Part shown: positions 1-5,501 of the stretch, in pieces
How the letters are laid out: the number at the start of each line of letters is the position of its first letter
How positions within the stretch are numbered: position 1 is the first letter of the stretch
Source of the DNA: Deltaproteobacteria bacterium
GTDB taxonomy: Bacteria > Desulfobacterota > Binatia > UBA9968
Reading direction: 5' to 3'
DNA length: 12,068 bases
NCBI GenBank assembly: GCA_016184235.1
Contig: JACPDC010000098.1
Coordinates: forward strand, 1 to 12,068
The notes under the pieces: generated by a model
The model's input: the letters and a program-made list of their open reading frames with translations, nothing else
The model's database searches: none
What the model was told of the DNA's origin: nothing
Position numbers and translations under genes: made by a program

Positions 1-894
1 GCCATTTTTCCCCTCGGCGAGGAGCGCCGCCCAGATCTTTTGCATCACTCTGGGCACCAGGGTCATGGAGGTCGGAGAGAGAGCCTCTATCATCTGAAGA
101 TTCACCTCCAATTCCGCCGCCTCCAGCAGCGCTGTGGTCCGGCCCGTGGCCGCGCCCTTGTGAAATGTGAACCTTCCCAGAAGATGGTTCAGCGTCAAGA
201 CTACCGCCGCCAGCTCCTCGGGCTTGCTCAAGGCGATCCCGTGGCCGGAGTCGATATTGGCCATGATATTTCCCTGCGTCCGCATGACTCCTTTGGGCTC
301 ACCCGTGGAGCCCGAGGTATACATGATCGTGGCCAGGTCGTCCGGATGGACCGATTCGAGGATCGCGCGGATGCGGCCCGGCCCACCCTCCCTCCCCCGC
401 AGCAGCAGCTCATCGAAGGAAAGCGTGTTGGGAAAGGAAAGTCCCGTCCCATCCATGACGATGATGTGGCTGAGTGAAGGGAGTTGTCCCTTGAGGTTCA
501 AGAGCCTGCCGACGCCCGCTTCGTTTTCGACGAAAGCCGCTCGCGCGCCCGAGTGACTGAGGACTTTCAGGATCGTGGATTCCGAGAGGCGCGGAGAGAC
601 CACCACGTTCGGCAGACCGCCCGCCAGAGACGCCATGTCCGCGCACAGCCACTCCACCCTGTTCTCGGCGAGAATCCCCACCCGCTCTCCTCTTTGCAGC
701 CCCAGAGAGGAAAGGCCGAGCATCGCCTGCGCTACCTTGGCGCCAAACTCTCTCCACGAGATCTCCTCGAAGCGCCCCGCGCGCTGCAATTTGACGAAGG
801 CGCGCTCTCCCAATTGCTCGACTCGCTCAAAGAAAACTGCCCCGAGGTGGCTCGGGGCGGCGCCAGAAAAATCCGCCATGGCCAGCGAGCTCAT
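1..894 (-). CDS. Long-chain acyl-CoA synthetase / AMP-dependent ligase (3' end cut by window edge)
   Basis: This gene would activate a carboxylic acid (probably a fatty acid) to acyl-AMP and then acyl-CoA. The frame is open from an ATG at 894-892 to base 1, giving 298 residues; full-length long-chain ligases have about 600, so roughly the C-terminal half is missing. The N-terminal half of the ANL fold is visible. The P-loop YTSGSTGEPKGV lies at residues 192-203, after an early region with the typical GERVGILAENRVEWL stretch. The segment LVPRVMQKIWAAL near residues 278-290 matches the VPR-(F/V)-xxKI(Y/W) region of FadD15/FAA-type ligases. The start is set by a 4-base ATGA overlap with the stop of the upstream lyase gene and lacks its own Shine-Dalgarno, which suggests translational coupling. 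A second in-frame ATG lies five codons later. The family call is firm; chain-length specificity cannot be read, because the rest of the substrate pocket is outside the window. Confidence 0.88.
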   Translation of the reverse strand, partial: MSSLAMADFSGAAPSHLGAVFFERVEQLGERAFVKLQRAGRFEEISWREFGAKVAQAMLGLSSLGLQRGERVGILAENRVEWLCADMASLAGGLPNVVVSPRLSESTILKVLSHSGARAAFVENEAGVGRLLNLKGQLPSLSHIIVMDGTGLSFPNTLSFDELLLRGREGGPGRIRAILESVHPDDLATIMYTSGSTGEPKGVMRTQGNIMANIDSGHGIALSKPEELAAVVLTLNHLLGRFTFHKGAATGRTTALLEAAELEVNLQMIEALSPTSMTLVPRVMQKIWAALLAEGKNG

Positions 895-2264
895 ACAGCG
901 TCAAAGAAAGGGGGATCGTACTTGGATCTTTCCGGACTTTCGAGCCGCCTCAATCCCCGTATCTCGTCCCTTCGAGAATAGGCATAGAGCAGCGCCTCGG
1001 CCACATCGTCCATATGGCCCTGAACGTACCTGCGGGCGGGCACCGCGAAACGCAGCAGCTCGGTGCCGCGCTCGATCTGGCTCTTCGCCAGCGGCGGTCC
1101 CTTGGTGATGCGGACCCCCGAGACCGCGTAGACAAATGCCGCCAGCGCCTCTGCCGGATGACGCTCCGGAGAGATGCCGGGCAAAAAGCTCCTGACGTCA
1201 ATAAAAACGGCATGCCCCGCCGAAGGGGAGAGAACCGGGATGCCGCCTTTCAGCCGGCGCCAGAGATAGGTCACCTGCTCGACCCGACTGGCGACATACA
1301 ACGGGGAGCCGGAAATTTCCGCCAGCGCCGCCGTGATATTGTCCATGGCGCTTGCCGGAATCTGCGTGCCGTCGAAAAAATTCTGCGTGTAGGCCCTCTG
1401 GTAGCTTTCGGCGTCCCTGATGCCTATGAAGCCGCCCGCCGGCACGAGAAAATCCTTGAGCGCGCTCAGGGTGCAGCCGTCGGCCAGCGCGCAGGTCTCG
1501 CGCACGATCTCCGGAATCGAGCGGCTCTGATAGCCGGCCTCGCGCTGCTTGATGAGATAGCTGTTCTCCAGGATTCTACAGGCGTCCAAAAACAACGGCA
1601 CCCGGTGCGCGCGGGCAAGAGATTGCACCTCTTTGAGATTCGCCAGCGACACCGGATGGCCGCCGCAGGAGTTCACCGCCAGCTCCACGTAGACGCAGGA
1701 GACCTTCTCGCTCCCGTGTTCCTTGAGGACCGCCGCCAATTTCTTGATATCGACGTTCCCCTTGAACGGATGGCCGGAAAAGAGATCGTGCGCCTCGTCC
1801 GAGATCACGTCGATGACCTTGGCGCCGTTGGATTCGATGTGAAAGCGGGTGGAAGGAAAGAGCATGTTGCCCGGCACGACCGAATCCTTCCTGACATGGA
1901 TCTTGGTCCAGATGCGCTCCGCCGCCCGCCCGTGGGTGCAGGGCACGACGAACGGGAAGCCGAAAAGCTCGCGAAACCTGTCCAAGAGCAAGCCAAACGC
2001 CCGGTTTCCTTCAGGGGCCATTTCCGGGGTAGTCTCCAGGGGCTCCGCCCCTCCGCCGGCCGCTACCTGTCCCGTGCTGAAAGAGCTGACGCCGCTATCG
2101 GTCTTGAGATCCACGTAGACCATGTCCTGAGGAATCAGCTCCGTATTGTAGTGCGCCTTCCGGAGCGCCTCCTCCCTCTCCCTCAAGGTCGTCCGCCTCA
2201 AGGGTCGAACCACCGCGATCTCATAGGGAATCGAAAAATTTATGCCCTCAAAATCGTTCTTCAT
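891..2264 (-). CDS. Tryptophanase / tyrosine phenol-lyase-like PLP enzyme, divergent active site
   Basis: The 457-residue protein belongs to the aromatic beta-eliminating lyase family (PF01212; TnaA about 471, Tpl 456 residues). It aligns over almost its whole length: RRTTLREREEALRKA near the N-terminus, TDSG at 55-58, GNMLFPSTRFH at 132-142, FKGNVD at 167-172, HPVSLANLK at 203-211, FLDACR at 225-230, TLSALKD at 265-271 and LLRFAVPARRY at 403-413. From family knowledge, K270 is the PLP Schiff-base lysine, D227 pairs with the pyridine nitrogen, R230 contacts the cofactor and R405 binds the substrate carboxylate. Several catalytic positions differ: the Tyr general acid (Tpl Y71) aligns with P84, Tpl T124 with P137, and the lysine just before the PLP lysine is L269. 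The reaction is therefore uncertain; it could be a different beta-lyase or another PLP reaction. A GGGAAGGA Shine-Dalgarno at 2271-2278 supports the ATG. It lies third in the cutA operon and overlaps the ligase. Confidence 0.85.
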   Translation of the reverse strand: MKNDFEGINFSIPYEIAVVRPLRRTTLREREEALRKAHYNTELIPQDMVYVDLKTDSGVSSFSTGQVAAGGGAEPLETTPEMAPEGNRAFGLLLDRFRELFGFPFVVPCTHGRAAERIWTKIHVRKDSVVPGNMLFPSTRFHIESNGAKVIDVISDEAHDLFSGHPFKGNVDIKKLAAVLKEHGSEKVSCVYVELAVNSCGGHPVSLANLKEVQSLARAHRVPLFLDACRILENSYLIKQREAGYQSRSIPEIVRETCALADGCTLSALKDFLVPAGGFIGIRDAESYQRAYTQNFFDGTQIPASAMDNITAALAEISGSPLYVASRVEQVTYLWRRLKGGIPVLSPSAGHAVFIDVRSFLPGISPERHPAEALAAFVYAVSGVRITKGPPLAKSQIERGTELLRFAVPARRYVQGHMDDVAEALLYAYSRRDEIRGLRRLESPERSKYDPPFFDAV

Positions 2265-2293
2265 GCAGATTCCTTCCCTAAACTCTCATCGAA

Positions 2294-2770
2294 TTAGCCC
2301 CTGAGCGCCCGAGGAGCCGAAGGGGCCAACCGTCGCGTCCTGGAACCTTCCAGTCTGGCCATGGCCTTGCGCATCGTCTCCCGCTCCGTGGGGTAAGAGA
2401 GCTTGCCCAGCGCCTCCGCGATCGGCAGCCAGCGCGCCTCCTCCACCTCTTGATCGTGCCGACGGACATCGCCTCTCAAATAGCGGATCAAATAAAAATA
2501 GACCCGCTTGAAGATTCGGATCGTCTCTTTCCCTTTGGTCCGGTTCGTGTACCAGTAGGTGATATCCCCGATTTTCGCAATGACCCGGCCCTCCAGGCCG
2601 GTCTCTTCCTTCACCTCGCGAAGGGCGGTCTCCTGCAGCCTCTCCCCTTCTTCAACATGTCCCTTGGGCAGACACCACTTGGCGCGGTTGCGAATCAGGG
2701 CTACTTCGACAAGGCCTCGGCGCCGCCGGTACACGATGCCGCCCGAGGAAATCTCTCGGATCGTGCGCAC
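2294..2770 (-). CDS. NUDIX hydrolase
   Basis: This 158-residue protein would hydrolyse a nucleoside diphosphate linked to another moiety, such as a dinucleoside polyphosphate or an oxidised dNTP. The Nudix box G-x5-E-x7-REVKEETGL is complete: G37, E43, R51, E52, E55, E56, G58 and L59, all needed for Mg2+ binding. The short N-terminal strand SSGGIVYRRR and the KWCLPKGHVE lead into the box resemble small diadenosine polyphosphate / ADP-ribose-type members. The last 20 or so residues are Arg-rich and probably disordered. The start is GTG (2770-2768), seven bases after the cutA stop codon begins to clear, with only a weak Shine-Dalgarno, so translation is probably coupled to cutA. The lyase gene starts 29 bases downstream. 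The exact substrate cannot be told from sequence. Confidence 0.9.
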   Translation of the reverse strand: MRTIREISSGGIVYRRRRGLVEVALIRNRAKWCLPKGHVEEGERLQETALREVKEETGLEGRVIAKIGDITYWYTNRTKGKETIRIFKRVYFYLIRYLRGDVRRHDQEVEEARWLPIAEALGKLSYPTERETMRKAMARLEGSRTRRLAPSAPRALRG

Positions 2771-2776
2771 GACCCG

Positions 2777-3106
2777 TCACCCGTCGCTCTCCATGACCTG
2801 CTCTCCCAGCCATTGGAGGTAACTCTCGCTCCCCTCCAGAATCGGCAGCGCAATGATCTCCGGTACCGAATAACTGTGCAGCTCCTGCACCCTCTTCTTG
2901 AGAGCGCCGAACAATTCTCTCTTTGTCTTGATAATGAGAAGTTGCTCCTCGCTCTGCTCGACTTGACCCTGCCAGCGATAGACCGAGCGCACCGGCCCCA
3001 GCCGGTTGACACAGGCGGCCAGACGCTCACCTACCAGAGCCTGCGCCAGCCGCTCCCCCTCCTCGGCAGAGCCGACGGTCACGTAGACAACGATAAATTC
3101 TTCCAT
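2777..3106 (-). CDS. cutA: CutA1 divalent-cation tolerance protein
   Basis: The 109-residue protein has the normal CutA1 length. CutA1 forms a small trimeric alpha/beta sandwich resembling PII signalling proteins. The family marks are present in order: VYVTVGSAEEGERLAQAL near the start, LAACVN at about residues 31-36, the SVYRWQGQVE loop, EEQLLIIKT, LHSYSVPEIIALPI, and the C-terminal SYLQWLGEQV. CutA was linked to copper tolerance in Escherichia coli, but its general role is unsettled, so metal tolerance is only a family label. It is the first gene of the minus-strand operon that continues into NUDIX, lyase and ligase. No Shine-Dalgarno is visible before the ATG, and a promoter ends only a few bases upstream, so the message may be nearly leaderless. 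Confidence 0.95.
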   Translation of the reverse strand: MEEFIVVYVTVGSAEEGERLAQALVGERLAACVNRLGPVRSVYRWQGQVEQSEEQLLIIKTKRELFGALKKRVQELHSYSVPEIIALPILEGSESYLQWLGEQVMESDG

Positions 3107-3113
3107 ACCCGCG

Positions 3114-3143
3114 ATCTTACAACCGGCCTTCCTCGCCAGTCAA
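3114..3143 (-). promoter_or_regulatory. Putative sigma70-type promoter for the cutA operon
   Basis: On the minus strand, TTGACT (3143-3138) is followed after 18 bp by TAAGAT (3119-3114). The first differs from the -35 consensus at one base and the second from the -10 consensus at two. Transcription would begin near 3107, next to the cutA ATG at 3106, giving an almost leaderless mRNA. This agrees with the lack of a Shine-Dalgarno. The start site is inferred, not shown. Confidence 0.5.
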
Positions 3144-3156
3144 TCCGCTATCCCGG

Positions 3157-3176
3157 CTAGGATATCTATTGCCTAG
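3157..3176. repeat. Inverted repeat CTAGG-N10-CCTAG upstream of cutA
   Basis: A perfect 5-bp inverted repeat with a 10-base AT-rich spacer sits between the end of the XRE gene and the cutA promoter, 14 bp upstream of the -35 box. It has the symmetry of an operator or activator site. No T-run follows on either strand, so it is not a convincing terminator. The arms are short and chance cannot be excluded. Confidence 0.3.
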
Positions 3177-3204
3177 TGCCTTTTCAGGTGGGAATGAAAG
3201 AGGA

Positions 3205-3588
3205 TCAGCGACTCAAGGCGTCTAAAAGTTCTTTGACCGCCTGTTTCTTGCGCGGGCTGGCGCTGCGAAGAACCTTACGCAACCTAGCTACCCAGACTTC
3301 TTCCTCAGCCTTGGACCTCGGCGTTTTACCCACCCGGCCATAACGCGCCGGTCTTTCCGCCACATATCCTTCTCCCTTGCGCCCCAGCTCTTTACCCGTC
3401 AGGAGCCAATCGACGCTCCTGCCCGCGAGCTTGGAGATGCGGAGCAGAACTTTTGCGGTGGGCACGTGACCGTTCACACACTTGGAGATGGTCCCCTGGG
3501 GAACCCCGGACCTGTAGGCAAACCGGGTGGGATTTAAGCCCGTGGCCTTGATGGCCCGGCTCAAACGGATGGAGAACTGCTTATTCAT
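3205..3588 (-). CDS. XRE-family helix-turn-helix transcriptional regulator
   Basis: The 127-residue protein has an N-terminal HTH_3/XRE domain at about residues 6-62. It includes the recognition-helix region GVPQGTISKCVNGHVPTAK and the closing LAGRSVDWLLTG typical of cI/SinR-like DNA-binding domains. After that comes a basic linker (residues 66-95) and a helical C-terminal segment rich in Lys/Arg and Ala/Leu (VWVARLRKVLRSASPRKKQ) that could serve dimerisation. No sensor or peptidase domain is seen. It is transcribed away from the small XRE gene at 3681. The ATTC-N6-GAAT palindrome at 3587-3600 covers its start codon, which suggests autorepression. No Shine-Dalgarno precedes the ATG. The DNA-binding role is firm; the target genes are inferred from position. 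Confidence 0.85.
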   Translation of the reverse strand: MNKQFSIRLSRAIKATGLNPTRFAYRSGVPQGTISKCVNGHVPTAKVLLRISKLAGRSVDWLLTGKELGRKGEGYVAERPARYGRVGKTPRSKAEEEVWVARLRKVLRSASPRKKQAVKELLDALSR

Positions 3589-3600
3589 TCGTTAGCGAAT
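3587..3600. promoter_or_regulatory. Putative operator O1 (ATTCGTTAGCGAAT)
   Basis: This is an inverted repeat with ATTCG/CGAAT arms and a 4-base centre. It overlaps the start codon of the minus-strand XRE gene. It shares its ATTC...GAAT half-sites and overall 14-bp length with the second palindrome at 3617-3630, and the two centres lie 30 bp apart. That spacing places them on about the same DNA face, as expected for cooperative repressor dimers. Confidence 0.5.
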
Positions 3601-3606
3601 ACGCGC

Positions 3607-3612
3607 TTGACA
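3607..3612 (+). promoter_or_regulatory. Consensus -35 box TTGACA in the divergent XRE spacer
   Basis: A perfect TTGACA lies between the two operator-like palindromes and faces the small XRE gene. The -10 element is unconvincing: TAGAAT at 3625-3630 is only 12 bp away, and at 17 bp the sequence is TACTCG. If this is the promoter, the second palindrome lies in the -35/-10 spacer, where a bound repressor would block polymerase. Confidence 0.35.
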
Positions 3613-3616
3613 AATA

Positions 3617-3630
3617 ATTCTATATAGAAT
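3617..3630. promoter_or_regulatory. Putative operator O2 (ATTCTATATAGAAT)
   Basis: This is a perfect 14-bp palindrome in the spacer between the divergent regulators. Like O1 it has ATTC/GAAT outer half-sites and is followed on the plus strand by a similar run (GAATACTCG here, GAATACGCG at O1). The centre-to-centre distance to O1 is 30 bp. It contains the AT-rich TATATA core and could also be part of a -10 region on either strand. Confidence 0.5.
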
Positions 3631-3680
3631 ACTCGATAAAAGAGACGCGAACCAAGACAATTTTATTGCCTATCTTACCA

Positions 3681-3878
3681 ATGCAATGGGTTAAAATCAA
3701 GATCCGCATGTTAGAGCAAGGAATCTATACCCAAAAGGCATTGGCGGAAAAGCTCGGCGTCAATCCGTCCACTGTCACCCGGCTACTCAAGGGCCAGCGA
3801 AAGTCGGCCAGACTGGAGAGGCAGATCGCTGAAATCCTGGACATAGCTGAAAATGGAGATGAGAGTGCCAAGAAGTGA
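3681..3878 (+). CDS. Small XRE/Cro-like helix-turn-helix protein
   Basis: The protein has 65 residues from ATG 3681, or 70 from an in-frame TTG at 3666. It is little more than one helix-turn-helix: TQKALAEKLGVNPSTVTRLL forms helices 2 and 3, followed by KGQRKSARLERQIAEILDIAE. Neither start has a clear Shine-Dalgarno; the ATG is preferred because the conserved helix 1 (WVKIKIRMLEQ) begins just after it. The gene is divergent from the larger XRE gene across a spacer with two operator-like palindromes, an arrangement like phage cI/cro. The last 26 bases overlap the receiver gene, so the two are co-transcribed and probably translationally coupled. It may instead be a stand-alone chromosomal repressor; no phage genes are nearby. 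Confidence 0.75.
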   Translation: MQWVKIKIRMLEQGIYTQKALAEKLGVNPSTVTRLLKGQRKSARLERQIAEILDIAENGDESAKK

Positions 3879-4275
3879 CCGGCTGCCCCGGACCATTCTC
3901 GTGGCAGACGGCAACCCCGATTGCAGAGAACTGCTCTCTGTTTATCTGAAACGCTTGAATTATCCTGCGCCGATCGAGGCGGCGGATGGCGAAGAGGCGG
4001 TGCGCAAAGTCCTGATCGAGAAGCCTGATCTCATCATCATGGAAATTTTCCTGCCGAAGAAAGACGGTTTGGAAGTAGCCGCCCAGCTACGGGCTAATCC
4101 CTTGACGCGCGACGCGATGCTTGTCGCTGCCACCGCTATGGTCTTACCCGACGGCCGCGAGAGATGCCTGGCCGGCGGGTTCGACGCTTATTTAGCGAAA
4201 CCTTTTACTATGCGCGAGCTGGGAGATTTGCTCCGAACCATCTTTTCGCCCGACGCAAGCCCGGACCGGCCCTAA
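3853..4275 (+). CDS. Single-domain response regulator receiver with Glu at the phosphoacceptor site
   Basis: The 140-residue protein is a CheY-like receiver (roughly residues 14-133) with no output domain. Matching parts are RTILVADGNPDCREL at 13-27, the beta3 segment DLIIMEIFLPKKDG at 59-72, the switch Thr region VAATAM with T94, and YLAKPF with the conserved K116. Two acidic positions are altered. The phosphoacceptor Asp is E64 (codon GAA, 4042-4044), and the first of the usual paired acidic residues is A18, leaving only D19. Glu often mimics the phosphorylated state, so the protein may be constitutively active or respond to something other than phosphorylation. The start is ambiguous: ATG 3853, ATG 3859 or GTG 3865. 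The GTG has the only well-placed Shine-Dalgarno (GGAG 3855-3858, 6-base spacer) and would give 136 residues. It overlaps the small XRE gene. Confidence 0.88.
   Translation: MEMRVPRSDRLPRTILVADGNPDCRELLSVYLKRLNYPAPIEAADGEEAVRKVLIEKPDLIIMEIFLPKKDGLEVAAQLRANPLTRDAMLVAATAMVLPDGRERCLAGGFDAYLAKPFTMRELGDLLRTIFSPDASPDRP
3855..3858 (+). promoter_or_regulatory. Shine-Dalgarno GGAG that favours GTG 3865 as receiver start
   Basis: GGAG lies inside the 3' end of the small XRE gene. It is six bases before GTG 3865, but overlaps ATG 3853 and is too near ATG 3859. This favours the GTG as the real start and leaves an overlap of 14 bases with the XRE gene. Confidence 0.4.
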
Positions 4276-4323
4276 GCGTCACCTTTCCGCGGTGAAAGCG
4301 CATCCGAGGCGTTGCCAAAACAT

Positions 4324-4342
4324 CCTTTAAAGGGATATATCC
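4324..4342. repeat. Two abutting 10-bp palindromes upstream of the membrane-protein gene
   Basis: CCTTTAAAGG (4324-4333) and GGATATATCC (4333-4342) are both perfect palindromes sharing one base. They fall in the 83-base gap between the receiver gene and the membrane gene at 4359, just before its Shine-Dalgarno. They may be operator half-sites or AT-rich promoter elements. The motif differs from the ATTC-N6-GAAT sites. Confidence 0.3.
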
Positions 4343-4358
4343 TGCCGAGGGAGGGTTC

Positions 4359-4889
4359 ATGATGTCCGGAGCCGTCATCGGCAGAGGTTTTGGGCTTGGG
4401 GTGTTGTTGATTCTTTCCTGGAAAGTCCTCGTCCGCGGGATTTCAGTCGAGCCTCCCGGTCTGCTTTTGACTATCCTGGACGGAGCCAACCTGATCTTTC
4501 ACGAGGCGGGACATGTAATCTTGCTGCCCTTCGGCGAATTCATCCATTACCTCGGCGGTTCTCTGATGCAGGTGGCGATTCCAGCCACCTGCGCGGCCTA
4601 CTTCTGGCTGCACGAACAACGAAGCTCCGCTGCCGCCGCCTTGTTTTGGACCGGAGAGAGCGTCACCAACGTCGCTATCTATGTCGCCGACGCCCGCCGC
4701 ATGGAGCTTCCTTTGATCGGCGGCGACCACGACTGGAATTATCTGCTCGATCGCTTGAATCTGCTGAACCAGGCTGAGAGTCTCGGTCGCTTTGTATTCG
4801 TGGTCGGCGTCTTAACGATCTGCGCAGGACTTGTGCTTCTAACCAGTGAGCTTGTCCGCCATTGGAATGAGCCTCAGCCGGATGAGTAG
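4359..4889 (+). CDS. Integral membrane protein with HEAGH zinc-metalloprotease-like motif
   Basis: This is a 176-residue hydrophobic protein with about four or five membrane segments (approximately residues 9-25, 35-57, 66-85, 90-110 and 143-164). IFHEAGHVI at 46-54 carries an HExxH motif (H48, E49, H52) inside or next to the second membrane segment, as in intramembrane M50-type metalloproteases. The later GGDHDWNYLL at 121-130 supplies Asp/His residues that could be a third metal ligand. From memory, similar unnamed proteins with HEAGH, LGGSL-Q and GGDHDW motifs occur in many bacteria; I know of no assigned function. The classical M50 NPDG/LDG motif is not evident, so protease activity is only inferred. 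A strong purine tract (GAGGGAGGG 4347-4355) precedes ATG 4359 and ATG 4362; the second has the better 6-base spacing. It follows the receiver gene on the same strand and converges on the next gene. Confidence 0.75.
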   Translation: MMSGAVIGRGFGLGVLLILSWKVLVRGISVEPPGLLLTILDGANLIFHEAGHVILLPFGEFIHYLGGSLMQVAIPATCAAYFWLHEQRSSAAAALFWTGESVTNVAIYVADARRMELPLIGGDHDWNYLLDRLNLLNQAESLGRFVFVVGVLTICAGLVLLTSELVRHWNEPQPDE

Positions 4890-4915
4890 TGTTTTTATGG
4901 AACACGAGCCGGCCG

Positions 4916-5455
4916 TTAGGCTGGGGGTTCTTTGACATCCTGCTTTCGAATCGGCCGCCGACCTTTCATTCGCGCTAAAGCGAATGCCATCAGGTACGCG
5001 ATCAACAGAGCTGAATAGTTGGCCGCCATGAACCACGGCGTAGACCAGGCAATGCCCTGGACATAAGGCGTCGGCAGCGGCCAGAGATACGGCGTGGGGA
5101 AATAGCCCGGGCCGTGAGTCGGAATATCACTAAGAATATGCAAGCCCCACGCCAGCAGCGGCCACGGAGGACTCTTTCTTAAAAGCCAGATCAGCGCGAA
5201 GAGCGCTCCCCAGATGACCAGGCTGTGGGTCCAGTTGTAGGCGTGAAAAACAAACTCCGGCAGCATAGTCAGAGGCGGCGGGCCCGTCGTTCTTCCGGAA
5301 AAGCGCTGCACGATCCATTCGGGGTGCGAAGCGTGAAAGAGACCAAACGAAAGAAGATCAGGCGCCATTCCTAAAATGAATGCCGAAGCAAACTTGCGTT
5401 GGCTTGCAGCGTAGAAGCCAACACCACCCCACAGTCCATGCGCCAGTGTGTCCAT
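4916..5455 (-). CDS. YdjM-like membrane metal-dependent hydrolase family protein
   Basis: The 179-residue integral membrane protein resembles the YdjM family (PF04307, LexA-regulated membrane-bound metal-dependent hydrolases). Family features are the N-terminal MDTLAHGLWG (H6), ILGMAPDLLSFG (D33), NWTHSLVIWG (H77), and the signature GLHILSDIPTHGPGYFPTPY (H106, D110, H114) with WPL following. Three to four hydrophobic segments alternate with these His/Asp motifs. Enzymatic activity is a family prediction and has not been assigned a substrate to my knowledge. The ATG is secure because the conserved DTLAHG begins immediately after it, although no Shine-Dalgarno is visible. A good promoter lies about 20-45 bases upstream. 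The gene is convergent with the HEAGH membrane protein (26-base gap) and divergent from the amidohydrolase. Confidence 0.82.
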   Translation of the reverse strand: MDTLAHGLWGGVGFYAASQRKFASAFILGMAPDLLSFGLFHASHPEWIVQRFSGRTTGPPPLTMLPEFVFHAYNWTHSLVIWGALFALIWLLRKSPPWPLLAWGLHILSDIPTHGPGYFPTPYLWPLPTPYVQGIAWSTPWFMAANYSALLIAYLMAFALARMKGRRPIRKQDVKEPPA

Positions 5456-5473
5456 GAGTTACTAAAGAGCTAG

Positions 5474-5501
5474 ATGATAGGAATCTGCCCTATTTTGTCA
5501 A
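5474..5501 (-). promoter_or_regulatory. Putative sigma70-type promoter for the YdjM-like gene
   Basis: On the minus strand a perfect TTGACA (5501-5496) is followed after 16 bp by TATCAT (5479-5474), one mismatch from TATAAT. Transcription would begin near 5467, leaving a leader of about 12 bases without a Shine-Dalgarno before ATG 5455. The rest of the 158-base spacer (5456-5613) shows no comparably good promoter for the plus-strand amidohydrolase. Confidence 0.55.

Noticed and set aside
40..981. Several overlapping open frames on both strands in the first kilobase
   Set aside because: The minus-strand frame open from 894 to the window edge carries the acyl-CoA ligase P-loop and VPR motifs. 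The other frames have no family features.
1014..2297. Long plus-strand open frame (427 codons) opposite the lyase gene
   Set aside because: Its translation is low-complexity and Arg/Gly-rich with no recognisable motif, and the opposite strand carries a protein with family-wide similarity. It is a shadow of GC-rich coding sequence.
3205..3878. Prophage or integrated element suggested by cI/cro-like genes
   Set aside because: No integrase, excisionase, structural gene, attachment-site repeat or tRNA is visible, and the flanks are ordinary chromosomal genes.
3205..3878. Toxin-antitoxin pair
   Set aside because: The XRE genes are divergent and neither neighbour resembles a known toxin family; the gene after the small XRE is a receiver domain.
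4281..4302. Inverted repeat TCACC...GGTGA / CTTTC...GAAAG after the receiver gene
   Set aside because: The two pairings are short and mutually exclusive, and no T-tract follows; this is within chance expectation.
4900..4930. Possible hairpin (GAAC/GTTC and AGCC/GGCT arms) between the convergent membrane-protein genes
   Set aside because: The arms are 4 bp each, split by an internal loop, and no T-run follows in either direction, so a terminator call is not supported.
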